Assembly: GCA_029936675.1 (NCBI GenBank) | Contig: JAPYSB010000014.1 | Location: 7,802-48,863, forward strand | Direction: 5' to 3' | Length of the DNA: 41,062 bases | Origin: Dehalococcoidia bacterium | GTDB taxonomy: Bacteria; Chloroflexota; Dehalococcoidia; Lucifugimonadales; UBA826 | Shown: piece by piece, positions 1 through 8,339 of the stretch | Numbering within the stretch: position 1 is the stretch's first letter | Layout of the letters: each line of letters opens with the position of its first letter | The notes under the pieces: model-generated | What the model was told of the DNA's origin: nothing | What the model saw: only the letters and a program-made list of their open reading frames with translations | Database searches by the model: none | Position numbers and translations under genes: made by a program

Positions 1-1590
1 ATTGCTTCTGCGGATGCGAATGTTGCCCAGGCCGAGCTGTCCCTTGAAAACCTTAATTCACCGGCTACTGCTGCCCAGATTACCTCTGCGGATGCGAGTA
101 TTACTCAAGCAGAATCAAACTTGGCTCAAGGAAAAAACACCCTAATATCAACAGATGCGGCTCGACTGATTGCTCGACAATCCCTTTGCACTGCTGACAA
201 TCAAGATGAGGCATCATGGCTATGCCCAGACAACCTGAGAGGTGAACTTTTTCCAGATAATTTAATAGCATCTACGATCGACATGATATCGAACAATGTT
301 TTGTCTGCGGAGGCTAACAATTTACTAAATACTCAGAAGAATTATGAAGCCGCACTTGAATCTCAAAAGACTTTTGAGATAAATCTAGAACAGGCTTTGA
401 ATAACAGATTGGCATTGGACGAACCACCGACTGAAGCTGAACTTCTTCAGGCAACTCGTTCTCTGCAGTCTTCGAAAGAACAGAGATTAGCATTGGACGA
501 ACCACCGACTGAAGCTGAGCTTCTTCAGGCAGCTCGCTCTCTGCAATCTTCAAAAGAACAGAGATTGGCATTGGACGAACCACCGACTGAAGCTGAACTT
601 CTTCAGGCAACTCGCTCTCTGCAATCTTCAAAAGAACAGAGATTAGCATTGGACGAACCACCGACTGAAGCTGAACTTCTTCAGGCAACCCGATCACTGA
701 GTTCCGCAACTTCTAGTTTGAATATAGCAATACAGAATAGAAAAGATCTTGTAGAAGGGTATTCAGCTTCTCTGCTTATGTTTGGAGATCTTTCGGTATG
801 GCGAGACATGAAAGAAGGTATCGGGCCCGGCGAAGACATAAATCAATTAAAACTCAATTTAATTGCTCTAGGGTATGGGACTAATAAGACACTCGAGGTG
901 GATTCGACATTTGATCCAAACACCACAGCGGCAATCATGAAACTCCAGTCAGACTTAAATCTTATATCGTCGGGAGAAATAGGTTTTGGCGAGATAATAT
1001 TCGTCTCTGGAACATCCATGGTGAATTCCTCTTCTACTTTGCAAAACATCGGTGAAAAAATAAATACTGGCGTTGAACTGTTTTCTTTAACTCCCATTGA
1101 AAAAATATCCACCCAAATCGGCTCTGATGGTGCGATAAACATTACCAGTAAATCTTTACAAAAAGTTGAAATCCAAGTGGACGTAGCTGACCAAAATTTG
1201 GTCGTTAAAGGATCAGAAGTAGAAATTGAACTGCCTGATGAATCCACTATTGTGGGGCTAGTACATGAAGTCGGTAGTTTTGCCGTTGTTCCACAGGATG
1301 GAGACCCTTTCCTGGACGTTTCGATTGCAGTGGAAGGTAGTACAGAATATTTTAAATGGACCGGTGCAGTAGTAACTGTAAATGCAACGAAGGAATTGGC
1401 TAAAGGAGTACTGGCTTCACCAGTGAACGGTTTGTTGGCTCTATTATCAGGGGGTTACGCTCTTGAAATTGTAACCAAGACCGGAACGGCGCTCGTACCT
1501 GTAGAAACAGGAATATATGCTGATGGATGGGTTGAAGTCAATGGATCTGGATTACAGCCTGGAACAGAAATAATAGTGCCTAACCAATAA
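1..1590 (+). CDS. Periplasmic adaptor (membrane fusion) protein of a MacAB-like ABC exporter, 5' partial
   Basis: The frame is open from base 1, so the N-terminus (signal or membrane anchor) lies outside the window. The visible part begins with Ala/Gln/Ser-rich coiled coil of the HlyD/MacA hairpin type. It continues with four tandem 26-residue repeats (core LALDEPPTEAELLQA, bases 406-699), then more helix. Next comes a peptidoglycan-binding-like segment (GPGEDINQLKLNLIALGYG, then FDPNTTAAIMKLQ) and a beta-rich C-terminal half resembling adaptor barrel domains. Adaptors of this kind connect an inner-membrane ABC permease to the cell envelope. The ATPase and permease genes follow directly in the same direction, which supports an export role. 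The substrate is unknown. The family assignment rests on architecture and neighbours, not on a single diagnostic motif. Confidence 0.8.
   Translation: MASADANVAQAELSLENLNSPATAAQITSADASITQAESNLAQGKNTLISTDAARLIARQSLCTADNQDEASWLCPDNLRGELFPDNLIASTIDMISNNVLSAEANNLLNTQKNYEAALESQKTFEINLEQALNNRLALDEPPTEAELLQATRSLQSSKEQRLALDEPPTEAELLQAARSLQSSKEQRLALDEPPTEAELLQATRSLQSSKEQRLALDEPPTEAELLQATRSLSSATSSLNIAIQNRKDLVEGYSASLLMFGDLSVWRDMKEGIGPGEDINQLKLNLIALGYGTNKTLEVDSTFDPNTTAAIMKLQSDLNLISSGEIGFGEIIFVSGTSMVNSSSTLQNIGEKINTGVELFSLTPIEKISTQIGSDGAINITSKSLQKVEIQVDVADQNLVVKGSEVEIELPDESTIVGLVHEVGSFAVVPQDGDPFLDVSIAVEGSTEYFKWTGAVVTVNATKELAKGVLASPVNGLLALLSGGYALEIVTKTGTALVPVETGIYADGWVEVNGSGLQPGTEIIVPNQ
406..699 (+). repeat. 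Four tandem 78-bp coding repeats
   Basis: Near-identical 78-bp units begin at 406, 484, 562 and 640; the fourth fades at about 699. Each encodes 26 residues, so the reading frame is kept. Units differ by a few, mostly silent, changes (for example ttg/tta at the first Leu). The repeats lie in the predicted coiled-coil hairpin of the adaptor protein, so copy number would change hairpin length. Confidence 0.95.
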
Positions 1591-1605
1591 GTGGTAGTTC
1601 ATATA

Positions 1606-2307
1606 ATGAATCTGGAAAATAGATCACCACAATTTGCACTAGAGTTAAAAGAAATAAGTAAAGTCTACCCCGGGCCTCCCGTTGTTCAAGCCCTATCGGA
1701 CGTATCAATGTCTGTTACTCATGGCGAGTTGCTGGGCATAATTGGATCATCTGGAAGCGGTAAAACTACGCTTTTACATATAATGGGGACCCTTTCGATT
1801 CCGAGTAGTGGTTCGATGTTCATAGATGGTCGCAATGTTGTCGGTATGTCTGACAAACAATTATCCGGAGTTAGATCTCAGCAAATAGGGTTTGTATTTC
1901 AGGAATTTTTCCTGTTACCTGGGTTTTCAGCTTTGGAAAATGTCGCCAATGGACTGTTGTATTCCGGAATACCCTCTGATGAAAGGATGGAACGGGCTTT
2001 TGAAATGTTGGGAAGAGTCGGCCTTGGACATCGCGGTAATCATTTGCCCAACGAATTGTCCGGAGGGGAACAGCAGCGTGTGGCGGTGGCTAGAGCACTG
2101 GTGCATAACCCATCATTCGTTTTGGCAGATGAACCGACTGGTAACCTAGACTCTGAGAATACAGCATCGCTGATGGAGTTGTTTAGTACTTTGAATGAAG
2201 AAGGAACCACTGTAATTTTAATTACCCATGATTTAGAAGTGGCAAAATCAGCGCAACGAAAAATCACACTTCGTGATGGGCGCGTCGATTCTGATTTGAG
2301 TCGCTGA
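1606..2307 (+). CDS. ABC transporter ATP-binding protein, MacB/LolD type
   Basis: This is a complete ABC ATPase of about 233 residues. From the ATG at 1606 it shows Walker A GSSGSGKTT (near residue 47), a Q-loop VFQEFF, the signature LSGGEQQRVAVARAL (near 151), Walker B VLADEPTGNLD and an H-loop ITHD. The EPTGNLD and LSGGEQQR forms are typical of the LolD/MacB/FtsE group, which powers mechanotransmission exporters rather than classical import. An in-frame GTG at 1591, directly after the adaptor stop, is an alternative start; neither has a strong ribosome-binding site, and ATG was preferred. It sits between the adaptor and permease genes in an evident operon. Confidence 0.93.
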   Translation: MNLENRSPQFALELKEISKVYPGPPVVQALSDVSMSVTHGELLGIIGSSGSGKTTLLHIMGTLSIPSSGSMFIDGRNVVGMSDKQLSGVRSQQIGFVFQEFFLLPGFSALENVANGLLYSGIPSDERMERAFEMLGRVGLGHRGNHLPNELSGGEQQRVAVARALVHNPSFVLADEPTGNLDSENTASLMELFSTLNEEGTTVILITHDLEVAKSAQRKITLRDGRVDSDLSR

Positions 2308-2316
2308 TTTAATCCT

Positions 2317-3534
2317 ATGAATGATTCTACTGGCAACAAATTTACTGACCTACATAGCAAAATGGGGCTGAGGGATACCTTTAGTGTCGGAAGTTCTGGG
2401 CTTAGGACACGGAGAGTTAGAGCGGCTTTGTCGGTAGTAGGCATCACGATTGGGATCGCTGCCTTAGTTGGTATTTTGGGGTTATCGCAATCAGGAAGCG
2501 CAGATTTATTGAAAGATCTTGATGCCTTAGGTACCAACCTCCTAACGGTGCAAGCTGGTGACGGCTTTAGGTCCCAACAAGCCAGTTTATCGTCAGACGC
2601 GACCGCTATGATTGACCGCATAGGCCCTGTCTATGAGGTTTCTGCAACGACGAAAATTGCAGGGGGGGTTTTCTTAAATGATTTGATTCAAGACGGGAGA
2701 ACAAAAGGAATTACAATAGTTGCGGCTGATCTCAACTTGCTTCGTGCCCAAAGAGGTTCACTGAAATCTGGGAAATTCCTAGACGAAATGACATCTCAGT
2801 TTCCTTTTGTTGTTCTAGGTTCGGTTGCTGCTGAAAGGCTTGGAATAAGAAATACGTCCGGAAAACAAAAAATCTGGCTAAAGAAAAAATGGTTTATGGT
2901 GATCGGCATTATGGAACCCCTGCCCCTTGCAGCGGATTTAGATAGATCAGCGATCGTAGGCTACCCTGCTGCCGGTAAATTTTTGGAATTTGAAGAGCCT
3001 CCAGAAATTATCTACGTTCGCGCTTACCCCGAACACATCCATGACGTACGCTCTGTTATGCCTGCGACAGTAAATCCTGAAAACCCTGAAGAAGTTCAGG
3101 TTGGCCGTGCTTCCGATGTTTTAGAAGCAAGGATTGCAGCTTCAGATACTTTTTTGAACCTTTTCGTTGGGCTCGGAGCCGTAGCACTTTTGGTAGGCAC
3201 CATTGGTATTGCAAACGTCATGGTGATAGCAGTGATTGAACGCCGTAATGAAATAGGATTACGCCGAGCTTTAGGCGCGACAAAATTTCATATAGCGAGC
3301 CAATTCTTAACAGAATCATTACTGTTGTCAGTTTTAGGCGGGATTACAGGAGTAGTTGTGGGTATCTCAGTTACCGCAATTTATGCGATTTCTCGAGATT
3401 GGTCCATTGTTATTCCAGTTTATGTTATCGCAGGAGGAATATTGTCCTCTATTTTAATCGGCGGCATTGCAGGATTTTACCCTGCGATGCGTGCGGCAAA
3501 CATGTCTCCTACAGAAGCTTTACGGACCAAATGA
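2317..3534 (+). CDS. ABC transporter permease, MacB/FtsX family
   Basis: The 405-residue protein has the MacB/FtsX layout. One transmembrane helix lies near residues 36-58 (AALSVVGITIGIAALVGIL). A large extracytoplasmic domain follows, then three C-terminal helices at roughly 280-305, 330-355 and 365-390. The segment ERRNEIGLRRALGAT after helix 2 is the conserved cytoplasmic coupling motif of this family, and the C-terminus FYPAMRAANMSPTEALR is also typical. The start lies 9 nt after the ATPase stop. With the upstream adaptor and ATPase it would form a tripartite-type exporter for a lipid, peptide or other amphiphile; the substrate cannot be told. Confidence 0.93.
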   Translation: MNDSTGNKFTDLHSKMGLRDTFSVGSSGLRTRRVRAALSVVGITIGIAALVGILGLSQSGSADLLKDLDALGTNLLTVQAGDGFRSQQASLSSDATAMIDRIGPVYEVSATTKIAGGVFLNDLIQDGRTKGITIVAADLNLLRAQRGSLKSGKFLDEMTSQFPFVVLGSVAAERLGIRNTSGKQKIWLKKKWFMVIGIMEPLPLAADLDRSAIVGYPAAGKFLEFEEPPEIIYVRAYPEHIHDVRSVMPATVNPENPEEVQVGRASDVLEARIAASDTFLNLFVGLGAVALLVGTIGIANVMVIAVIERRNEIGLRRALGATKFHIASQFLTESLLLSVLGGITGVVVGISVTAIYAISRDWSIVIPVYVIAGGILSSILIGGIAGFYPAMRAANMSPTEALRTK

Positions 3535-3848
3535 AAAATTACCTTACTACCCCTTCTCGGAAACCACTTTTCGAGTTTCTTTCAAATCAGCCGGCAAATT
3601 GACGTCCATTTTCCCTTCATATACCGATAGAAATCGTTCAATTTTCTAAGCAATATTTTCTAAAGATCCTAATGAAGCACCCTAATACCGATATTGAGCT
3701 GAGCTTAAGATGTCAAACCACTTATGATCAATACACCCCGTAGCCATTTAACACTCATGTGTTGATACCGTTAAATAAATTCACTACCATGATAATTGTT
3801 GAAAAATTGTACAAGTTTATGATTAATGAACTGGAATAGAGGGTTTCT
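3535..3848. other. Intergenic stretch, exporter operon to CoA-transferase cluster
   Basis: No credible gene is seen in this stretch. It holds the possible terminator at 3556-3575. A short inverted repeat (AACAC-TCAT-GTGTT, 3750-3763) lies about 85 nt upstream of the next gene and could be an operator. It must also carry the promoter for the acyl-CoA cluster, but no clear -35/-10 pair stands out. A ribosome-binding site AGAGGG lies just before the ATG at 3849. Confidence 0.5.
3556..3575 (+). terminator. Possible Rho-independent terminator after the exporter operon
   Basis: An 8-bp stem (one G-T wobble) with a CCAC loop starts 22 nt after the permease stop and is followed by TTTCTTTC. The T tract is interrupted and the stem is AT-rich, so it is only moderately convincing. 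Confidence 0.45.
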
Positions 3849-5099
3849 ATGTCCGAACCGCAAACTTTAATGAGAAAAGGTGCCCTTGAAGGGGTGAGAG
3901 TTATTGATTTTTCTTGGATTGTTGCAGGTCCCCAATGCACCAGGATACTTGGAGATTTTGGGGCAGACGTCATAAAGATAGAAAATGACGCCAATATGGA
4001 TTACATTCGTGCCAGTAGGCCGGTCGGAGGCTCGAGTTCACCTAACCGCAGTCCATTGTTTACCACACTCAACCGCAATAAAAGAAGCCTTACCCTCAAC
4101 GTTATGCATCCGAGAGGTATGGAATTATTAAAAGACCTCATAAAAAAATCGGATGTTATCGTAGAAAATTTCAGCTCTCGGGTATTGGAGAAATGGGGGT
4201 TGGGATATGAGGAACAAAAGAAGATTAATCCTAAAATTATTTACTGTAGCATGTCCGGGTTCGGGCATACTGGCAGGGATCGTGATTTCGTTACCTGGGG
4301 ACCAACTGCTCAGGCTCTCTCAGGATTGACTTTCATGTCTGGCTTGCCAGGAGAAGAATCGGCTGGGTGGGGCTTCTCCTATATGGATCACACAGGAGGA
4401 TTTTACGGAACCATCGCGATCATGATGGCATTAATTCACCGAAATAAAACAGGTGAAGGCCAGCACATTGATCTTTCCCAAGTTGAGACTGGCATAGCTC
4501 TTACAGGCACCTCAGTGCTCGATTACACCGTTAATAGCCGCCCATTTCGCAGAGATGAAATGCCTCCGGGTAACAGGGCTCCTGATCGGCAAATAGCCCC
4601 TCATAATAGCTACCCTTGTAAAGGTGATGATCGATGGTGTGTTATCGCAGTAACGAATGAAGATGAATGGGATAGCTTGGTTGATGCTGTTGGAAATCCA
4701 AGCTGGGCAGGCGAAGATCGGTTTGCATCCATGGAGTCAAGATTTGCCAATCAAGAGCCTCTAGATGCGTTTATAGCCGAATGGACTATAAACCATTCCC
4801 CACATGAAGTGTTCGACATCTTGCAGGGTGCCGGGGTGCCGGCGGGAGCTGTCCAGACTCCTGTGGAAAGAGCAGAAAAAGACCCTCAATTGAAACACAG
4901 AGACTTCATAGCTGAAATCCCACATGAAGAGCTCGGCAAAGCGAGAGTAGAGTCAATTCCAATGCGAATGTCAGAAACTCCATGGAAGCTTGAGAGACCT
5001 TCCCCTCTACTTGGTGAACACTCTGCCGAGATATACACAGAGCTATTGGATGTAACCCCAGAGGAATTGGCCACACTGTATGAGGAAGGGATCGCATGA
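3849..5099 (+). CDS. Family III CoA-transferase (CaiB/BaiF), first of an overlapping pair
   Basis: The 416-residue protein is a full-length family III CoA-transferase, moving CoA between carboxylic acids. Visible features are the N-terminal LEGVRVIDFSWIVAGP, the GADVIKIE strand-turn, NRNKRSLTLNV, and the segment YMDHTGGFYGTIAIMMALIHR ending in TGEGQHIDLS. Asp180 in this segment aligns with the catalytic aspartate (Asp169 of formyl-CoA transferase). The C-terminal PLLGEHSAEI is also typical. Its last codons overlap the next CoA-transferase by ATGA, suggesting translational coupling and perhaps a heteromeric enzyme, as known for BbsEF. Oxalyl-CoA decarboxylase lies downstream, so formyl-CoA:oxalate transfer is possible, but the sequence is not clearly Frc. 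Confidence 0.92.
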   Translation: MSEPQTLMRKGALEGVRVIDFSWIVAGPQCTRILGDFGADVIKIENDANMDYIRASRPVGGSSSPNRSPLFTTLNRNKRSLTLNVMHPRGMELLKDLIKKSDVIVENFSSRVLEKWGLGYEEQKKINPKIIYCSMSGFGHTGRDRDFVTWGPTAQALSGLTFMSGLPGEESAGWGFSYMDHTGGFYGTIAIMMALIHRNKTGEGQHIDLSQVETGIALTGTSVLDYTVNSRPFRRDEMPPGNRAPDRQIAPHNSYPCKGDDRWCVIAVTNEDEWDSLVDAVGNPSWAGEDRFASMESRFANQEPLDAFIAEWTINHSPHEVFDILQGAGVPAGAVQTPVERAEKDPQLKHRDFIAEIPHEELGKARVESIPMRMSETPWKLERPSPLLGEHSAEIYTELLDVTPEELATLYEEGIA

Positions 5100-6415
5100 T
5101 TAGTCAAACACAACAAACCCCTCCTGAGCGAACTGGTGGTGCTCTCGAGGACATAACTGTCATTGAATTGTGTGGTGCTCGGGGGCATTTTATGGCGAAA
5201 CTAATGGGTGATATGGGGGCAAGAGTTATAAAAATAGAACCTTTGGGTGGAGCTCCTGAACGACAGATAGGCCCATTTATGGATGATGACCCTCATCCTG
5301 ATCGTAGTTTATTTTTCTGGGCCCATAACACTTCAAAAGAAAGTCTGGAACTAAATATAGAAACGTCTGAAGGCCAGAAAATCATCAAGAGACTTGCAGC
5401 TACTGCTGATGTAATATTGGAAGATTTTGAACCGGGATACCTACCATCTTTGGGATTAGGGTACAAAAATTTGTCTGCGGAAAATGAAAAGTTGGTTATG
5501 ACTTCCTTGACAGCCTTTGGCCAGGATGGCCCCTACCGAGACTATAAGTCGACTGATATTGTGGCGTTGGCTATGGGAGGTATTATGCACTCCTGTGGCT
5601 ACGATGACTTGCCAGGTAGCCCGCCAATCAGACCCAGTGGGGATCATGGTAATAAAATTGCCTCACACTACGGTTTGATGGGAACTCTTGCAGCAATATT
5701 CAACAGGCATTTTTCTGGAAGAGGTCAATATATAGACGCATCTGCTCATGAAGCGTGTAATTCTACAACTGAGCACGCTCTTCCGACCTACCTTTATGAA
5801 GGGGAAAATGTTTTTAGACAGACAGGTAGGCATCACTCAACCACACCTACCCCTAAAACCTTGTGCAAGACATCTGACGGAAAATATGTGATTGTGTTTC
5901 AGCTTTTTAATAACTTACATTCCTGGTTATCGCTCGTAAAGTGGATGGCAGATGTTGGTATGGCTGAAGATTTACAAGAGGAAAGGTATAAAGATATGGC
6001 GAGAGGGGGAAGCAGGGGTATGCGTGCAGCTACAGATACTACTGATTCCGACCACGCTTTTGAGGTGGTTCGAAGATTCATCGCTTCCCAAACCTCTGAA
6101 GATATTTACAGGGGTGCACAAAATTTGAAATTTCCATGGGGTCAGGTACGGTCACCAGAAGAAAATTTGAACGATCCTCATTTTGCTGAAGACCGCCAAA
6201 TGTTTGCCAACATTCCGCATTCAGAGATGGGAGAAGGGGTCAGTTTCAAATATGTAGGTAGACCATACCGATTCACCGAATCACCATGGGATGCCTTTAG
6301 GCCACCTCTTGTCGGGGAACATACAAAATCAATTCTTTCAGTTGATCTTGAATATTCTGAGCAAGATTTAAAAACGCTTGAAGTAAACGGAATTATTTCC
6401 TCTAATCAAAATTAG
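5096..6415 (+). CDS. Family III CoA-transferase (CaiB/BaiF), second of an overlapping pair
   Basis: The 439-residue protein has the same fold signs: VIELCGARGHFMAKLMGDMGARVIKIEP near the N-terminus, the NTSKESLELN segment, and GDHGNKIASHYGLMGTLAAI with Asp183 in the catalytic position, followed by GRGQYIDAS. It ends with the usual LVGEHTKSIL region. The start codon overlaps the upstream stop (ATGA at 5096-5099), so the two are almost certainly co-translated. It is divergent from its neighbour, which argues against a recent duplicate and fits two different subunits or two different acyl acceptors. The substrate is not determinable. Confidence 0.9.
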   Translation: MISQTQQTPPERTGGALEDITVIELCGARGHFMAKLMGDMGARVIKIEPLGGAPERQIGPFMDDDPHPDRSLFFWAHNTSKESLELNIETSEGQKIIKRLAATADVILEDFEPGYLPSLGLGYKNLSAENEKLVMTSLTAFGQDGPYRDYKSTDIVALAMGGIMHSCGYDDLPGSPPIRPSGDHGNKIASHYGLMGTLAAIFNRHFSGRGQYIDASAHEACNSTTEHALPTYLYEGENVFRQTGRHHSTTPTPKTLCKTSDGKYVIVFQLFNNLHSWLSLVKWMADVGMAEDLQEERYKDMARGGSRGMRAATDTTDSDHAFEVVRRFIASQTSEDIYRGAQNLKFPWGQVRSPEENLNDPHFAEDRQMFANIPHSEMGEGVSFKYVGRPYRFTESPWDAFRPPLVGEHTKSILSVDLEYSEQDLKTLEVNGIISSNQN

Positions 6416-6519
6416 AGAATCAATAGATTTGACTTAAACCCAAAATTTGATCGGCATGGTTGCATGTTATTTGATGGTGTTAATATGTCGCCAAAGGGAA
6501 AGTGAAAAGGAGATATTTA

Positions 6520-6927
6520 GTGAAACAAGGGGTAATTCCGGATCAGTTTACCGCACCATTTTGGTCGGCGGCAAACGAATCCAAACTAGTTATTCAAAAT
6601 TGTTCGAAATGTGACCGTCTTCAGCATCCCCCTGCGCAAGAATGCGGGCAATGTAAGTCAGGAACCAATCTCGAATGGAAAGAGATGAGTGGTAAAGGTC
6701 GTATATATAACTATGGCGTAGTACACGACTGCCCGATACGTCTTCTACAAGACGATCAGCCTTTTAATGTGGCAGTGGTCATGCTGGATGATGATCCAGG
6801 GATTCAGATGTACTCTCATCTGCCAGGTACTCCTGCGGATGAGGTGCCTGTAGGGGCTGAAGTGAGGGTGGTGTTTGAAGAGACCGCAAATGGTCAGAAA
6901 GTACCAGAATGGAAGGTAGTTACATAA
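6520..6927 (+). CDS. DUF35 Zn-ribbon/OB-fold acyl-CoA-associated protein
   Basis: The protein has about 135 residues. An N-terminal helix is followed by a rubredoxin-like Zn ribbon with Cys28, Cys31, Cys42 and Cys45 (CSKC, then CGQC) and an OB-fold (GKGRIYNYGVV, then VPVGAEVRVVFEE). DUF35 proteins act as partners of thiolase-like enzymes, for example ChsH2 with the steroid aldolase Ltp2, and a thiolase-like gene follows 48 nt downstream. The GTG at 6520 was chosen because AGGAGA at 6508-6513 sits 6 nt before it; an upstream in-frame GTG at 6502 would add six residues and overlap that site. Confidence 0.9.
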   Translation: MKQGVIPDQFTAPFWSAANESKLVIQNCSKCDRLQHPPAQECGQCKSGTNLEWKEMSGKGRIYNYGVVHDCPIRLLQDDQPFNVAVVMLDDDPGIQMYSHLPGTPADEVPVGAEVRVVFEETANGQKVPEWKVVT

Positions 6928-6938
6928 GGTTTATGGTT

Positions 6939-6957
6939 TTAGGCATCTATCGCCTAA
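6939..6957 (+). other. Small intercistronic hairpin
   Basis: A 6-bp perfect stem (TTAGGC/GCCTAA) with a 7-nt loop lies between the DUF35 and thiolase-like genes, followed by an A-rich stretch. It does not look like a terminator on the plus strand. It could stabilise an mRNA end, or be chance. Confidence 0.3.
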
Positions 6958-6975
6958 TAAAAAAGGATAGTTAAC

Positions 6976-8298
6976 ATGACAACAAGATACGCTCCACCTT
7001 CAATGTATCGAAGCCGTGAAGGTGTGGGAGTCTGGGAACACAGAGGTAAGGTGGCTGCTGTGGGGGTTGGCCATTCGCCGACGGAACGAAGATGGGACGA
7101 AAGGCCGGAGACATCTGTAGGCGCATGGAGCATTATGGCCTTGAGAAATGCCATAGCGGATGCCGGAATTACACCTGATCAAGTCGACGGCCTCGTTATT
7201 GTTCCTGAGACCACGACAGGAGCTTTTTGGCCAGAAGACAAAGCGTTGCCCCAAGATGTCATTGAGGCATTTGTTCAGACCAACGATCCGCTAGACGGGA
7301 TAGCCAAATTAAGTGTCGATTGGCTGTTAAAAAATATGCCTGAGTTGACTAATATAAATTACTCACTTTATGCTCCTGTGTGTATGTCAAATGCATTAAA
7401 TGTTGCAGCCCAAGTTGTCGGTGATGGGCTAGCCCACACGGTTCTTGTATTGAAGGCCTGGCACAACCTTCAAGGTCGTTATTATCAAGGGGGACAAAAT
7501 GCCCAGGACGCCATAGGCGGTACAAGTGCTATGCGTAGTCTTTGGGGGGCTCCAGCATGCTATGGAACCGCGTTGCAGTTTGCTGAATACTGCCATAAAT
7601 ATAACAAAAACCATGACATGATGACTCCATTTATCATTAATTCTCGACGTAATGGGTTAATGTTTCCTGAAGGGTACTGGGCTCAACACCGGCCTGAAGA
7701 ACTGACGGATGAAGACTACCAACTTGCAAGGTGGATTGCTAAGCCTGCCAACCTTTTTGACAATGACATACCAATTATGTGTGCTGCGTCTTATCTGTTT
7801 ACTACAGCAGAGAGGGCGAAGGACATGAAACAAAAACCCGTTTACATACTCAATCATGCTGATAGCGACGCTGTTCCACGCGGTTTGACGCCTACCTTGG
7901 ATGAAGTGGAGGCTGAGTGTGCACTTACCGGAAGGAAGATATATGAAGGTGCAGGAATAACTGCGGCAGATTTATCTTTCGAAAATATGTACGATGGATT
8001 TACCCAGTTCCATCAATTTCATATTGAAGGGCTTGGATATCGGGGCATTGGGTTTGGAGATGCCTTAGATTTCTATCAGACCGATATCAGTATTGAGGGG
8101 TCGAACCCGGTCTCACCCAGTGGAGGAAACATAGGTAGCGGAAGGAGCAGGTTTTGGATGCATACGGATTCAATCCAGCAACTTCAAGGTCGAGCGGGAG
8201 GCCGGCAAATCACAGGTGTCGACGCTGAGATTGGTGTATCAGGAGGGCCGATGCCTTTGGGTGGGAATTACACGGTGTGGAGTGCTACGCCGGACTAG
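6976..8298 (+). CDS. Thiolase-superfamily protein, DUF35-partnered (SCP2-thiolase/aldolase-like)
   Basis: The 440-residue protein carries thiolase-fold markers: an N-terminal KVAAVGVGHSPTERR, IADAGITPDQVDGLV, and Cys136 in VCMSNALNVAAQVV at the nucleophile position. The C-terminal half has a PSGGNIGSG turn and LQGRAGGRQITG. In canonical thiolases the later segment carries a catalytic His (GHP or LHG) and then CxG. Here the residues read GSGRSRFW and GGPMPLGGN, so His and the second Cys appear missing. The enzyme may therefore act as an aldolase or a non-canonical condensing enzyme, as in Ltp2-ChsH2, rather than a true thiolase. The ribosome-binding site AAGGATAG precedes the ATG, and the DUF35 gene is directly upstream. 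Confidence 0.88.
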   Translation: MTTRYAPPSMYRSREGVGVWEHRGKVAAVGVGHSPTERRWDERPETSVGAWSIMALRNAIADAGITPDQVDGLVIVPETTTGAFWPEDKALPQDVIEAFVQTNDPLDGIAKLSVDWLLKNMPELTNINYSLYAPVCMSNALNVAAQVVGDGLAHTVLVLKAWHNLQGRYYQGGQNAQDAIGGTSAMRSLWGAPACYGTALQFAEYCHKYNKNHDMMTPFIINSRRNGLMFPEGYWAQHRPEELTDEDYQLARWIAKPANLFDNDIPIMCAASYLFTTAERAKDMKQKPVYILNHADSDAVPRGLTPTLDEVEAECALTGRKIYEGAGITAADLSFENMYDGFTQFHQFHIEGLGYRGIGFGDALDFYQTDISIEGSNPVSPSGGNIGSGRSRFWMHTDSIQQLQGRAGGRQITGVDAEIGVSGGPMPLGGNYTVWSATPD

Positions 8299-8339
8299 AT
8301 TAAATTTTGTTGTTATTTGAATTTGAGTGAATAATTAAT

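Noticed and set aside
406-699. Possible CRISPR-like array
   Set aside because: The units are contiguous 78-bp coding repeats without unique spacers.
314-709. Minus-strand 131-residue frame over the tandem repeats
   Set aside because: It is the mirror of the in-frame repeat array in the adaptor gene; a 78-bp period keeps the opposite frame open as well.
2040-2621. Minus-strand 193-residue frame
   Set aside because: It lies opposite the clearly identified ATPase and permease genes and shows no recognisable domain.
3849-5099. Calling this gene frc (formyl-CoA transferase)
   Set aside because: Family membership is clear and oxc is nearby, but the sequence does not resemble Frc closely enough outside general family motifs.
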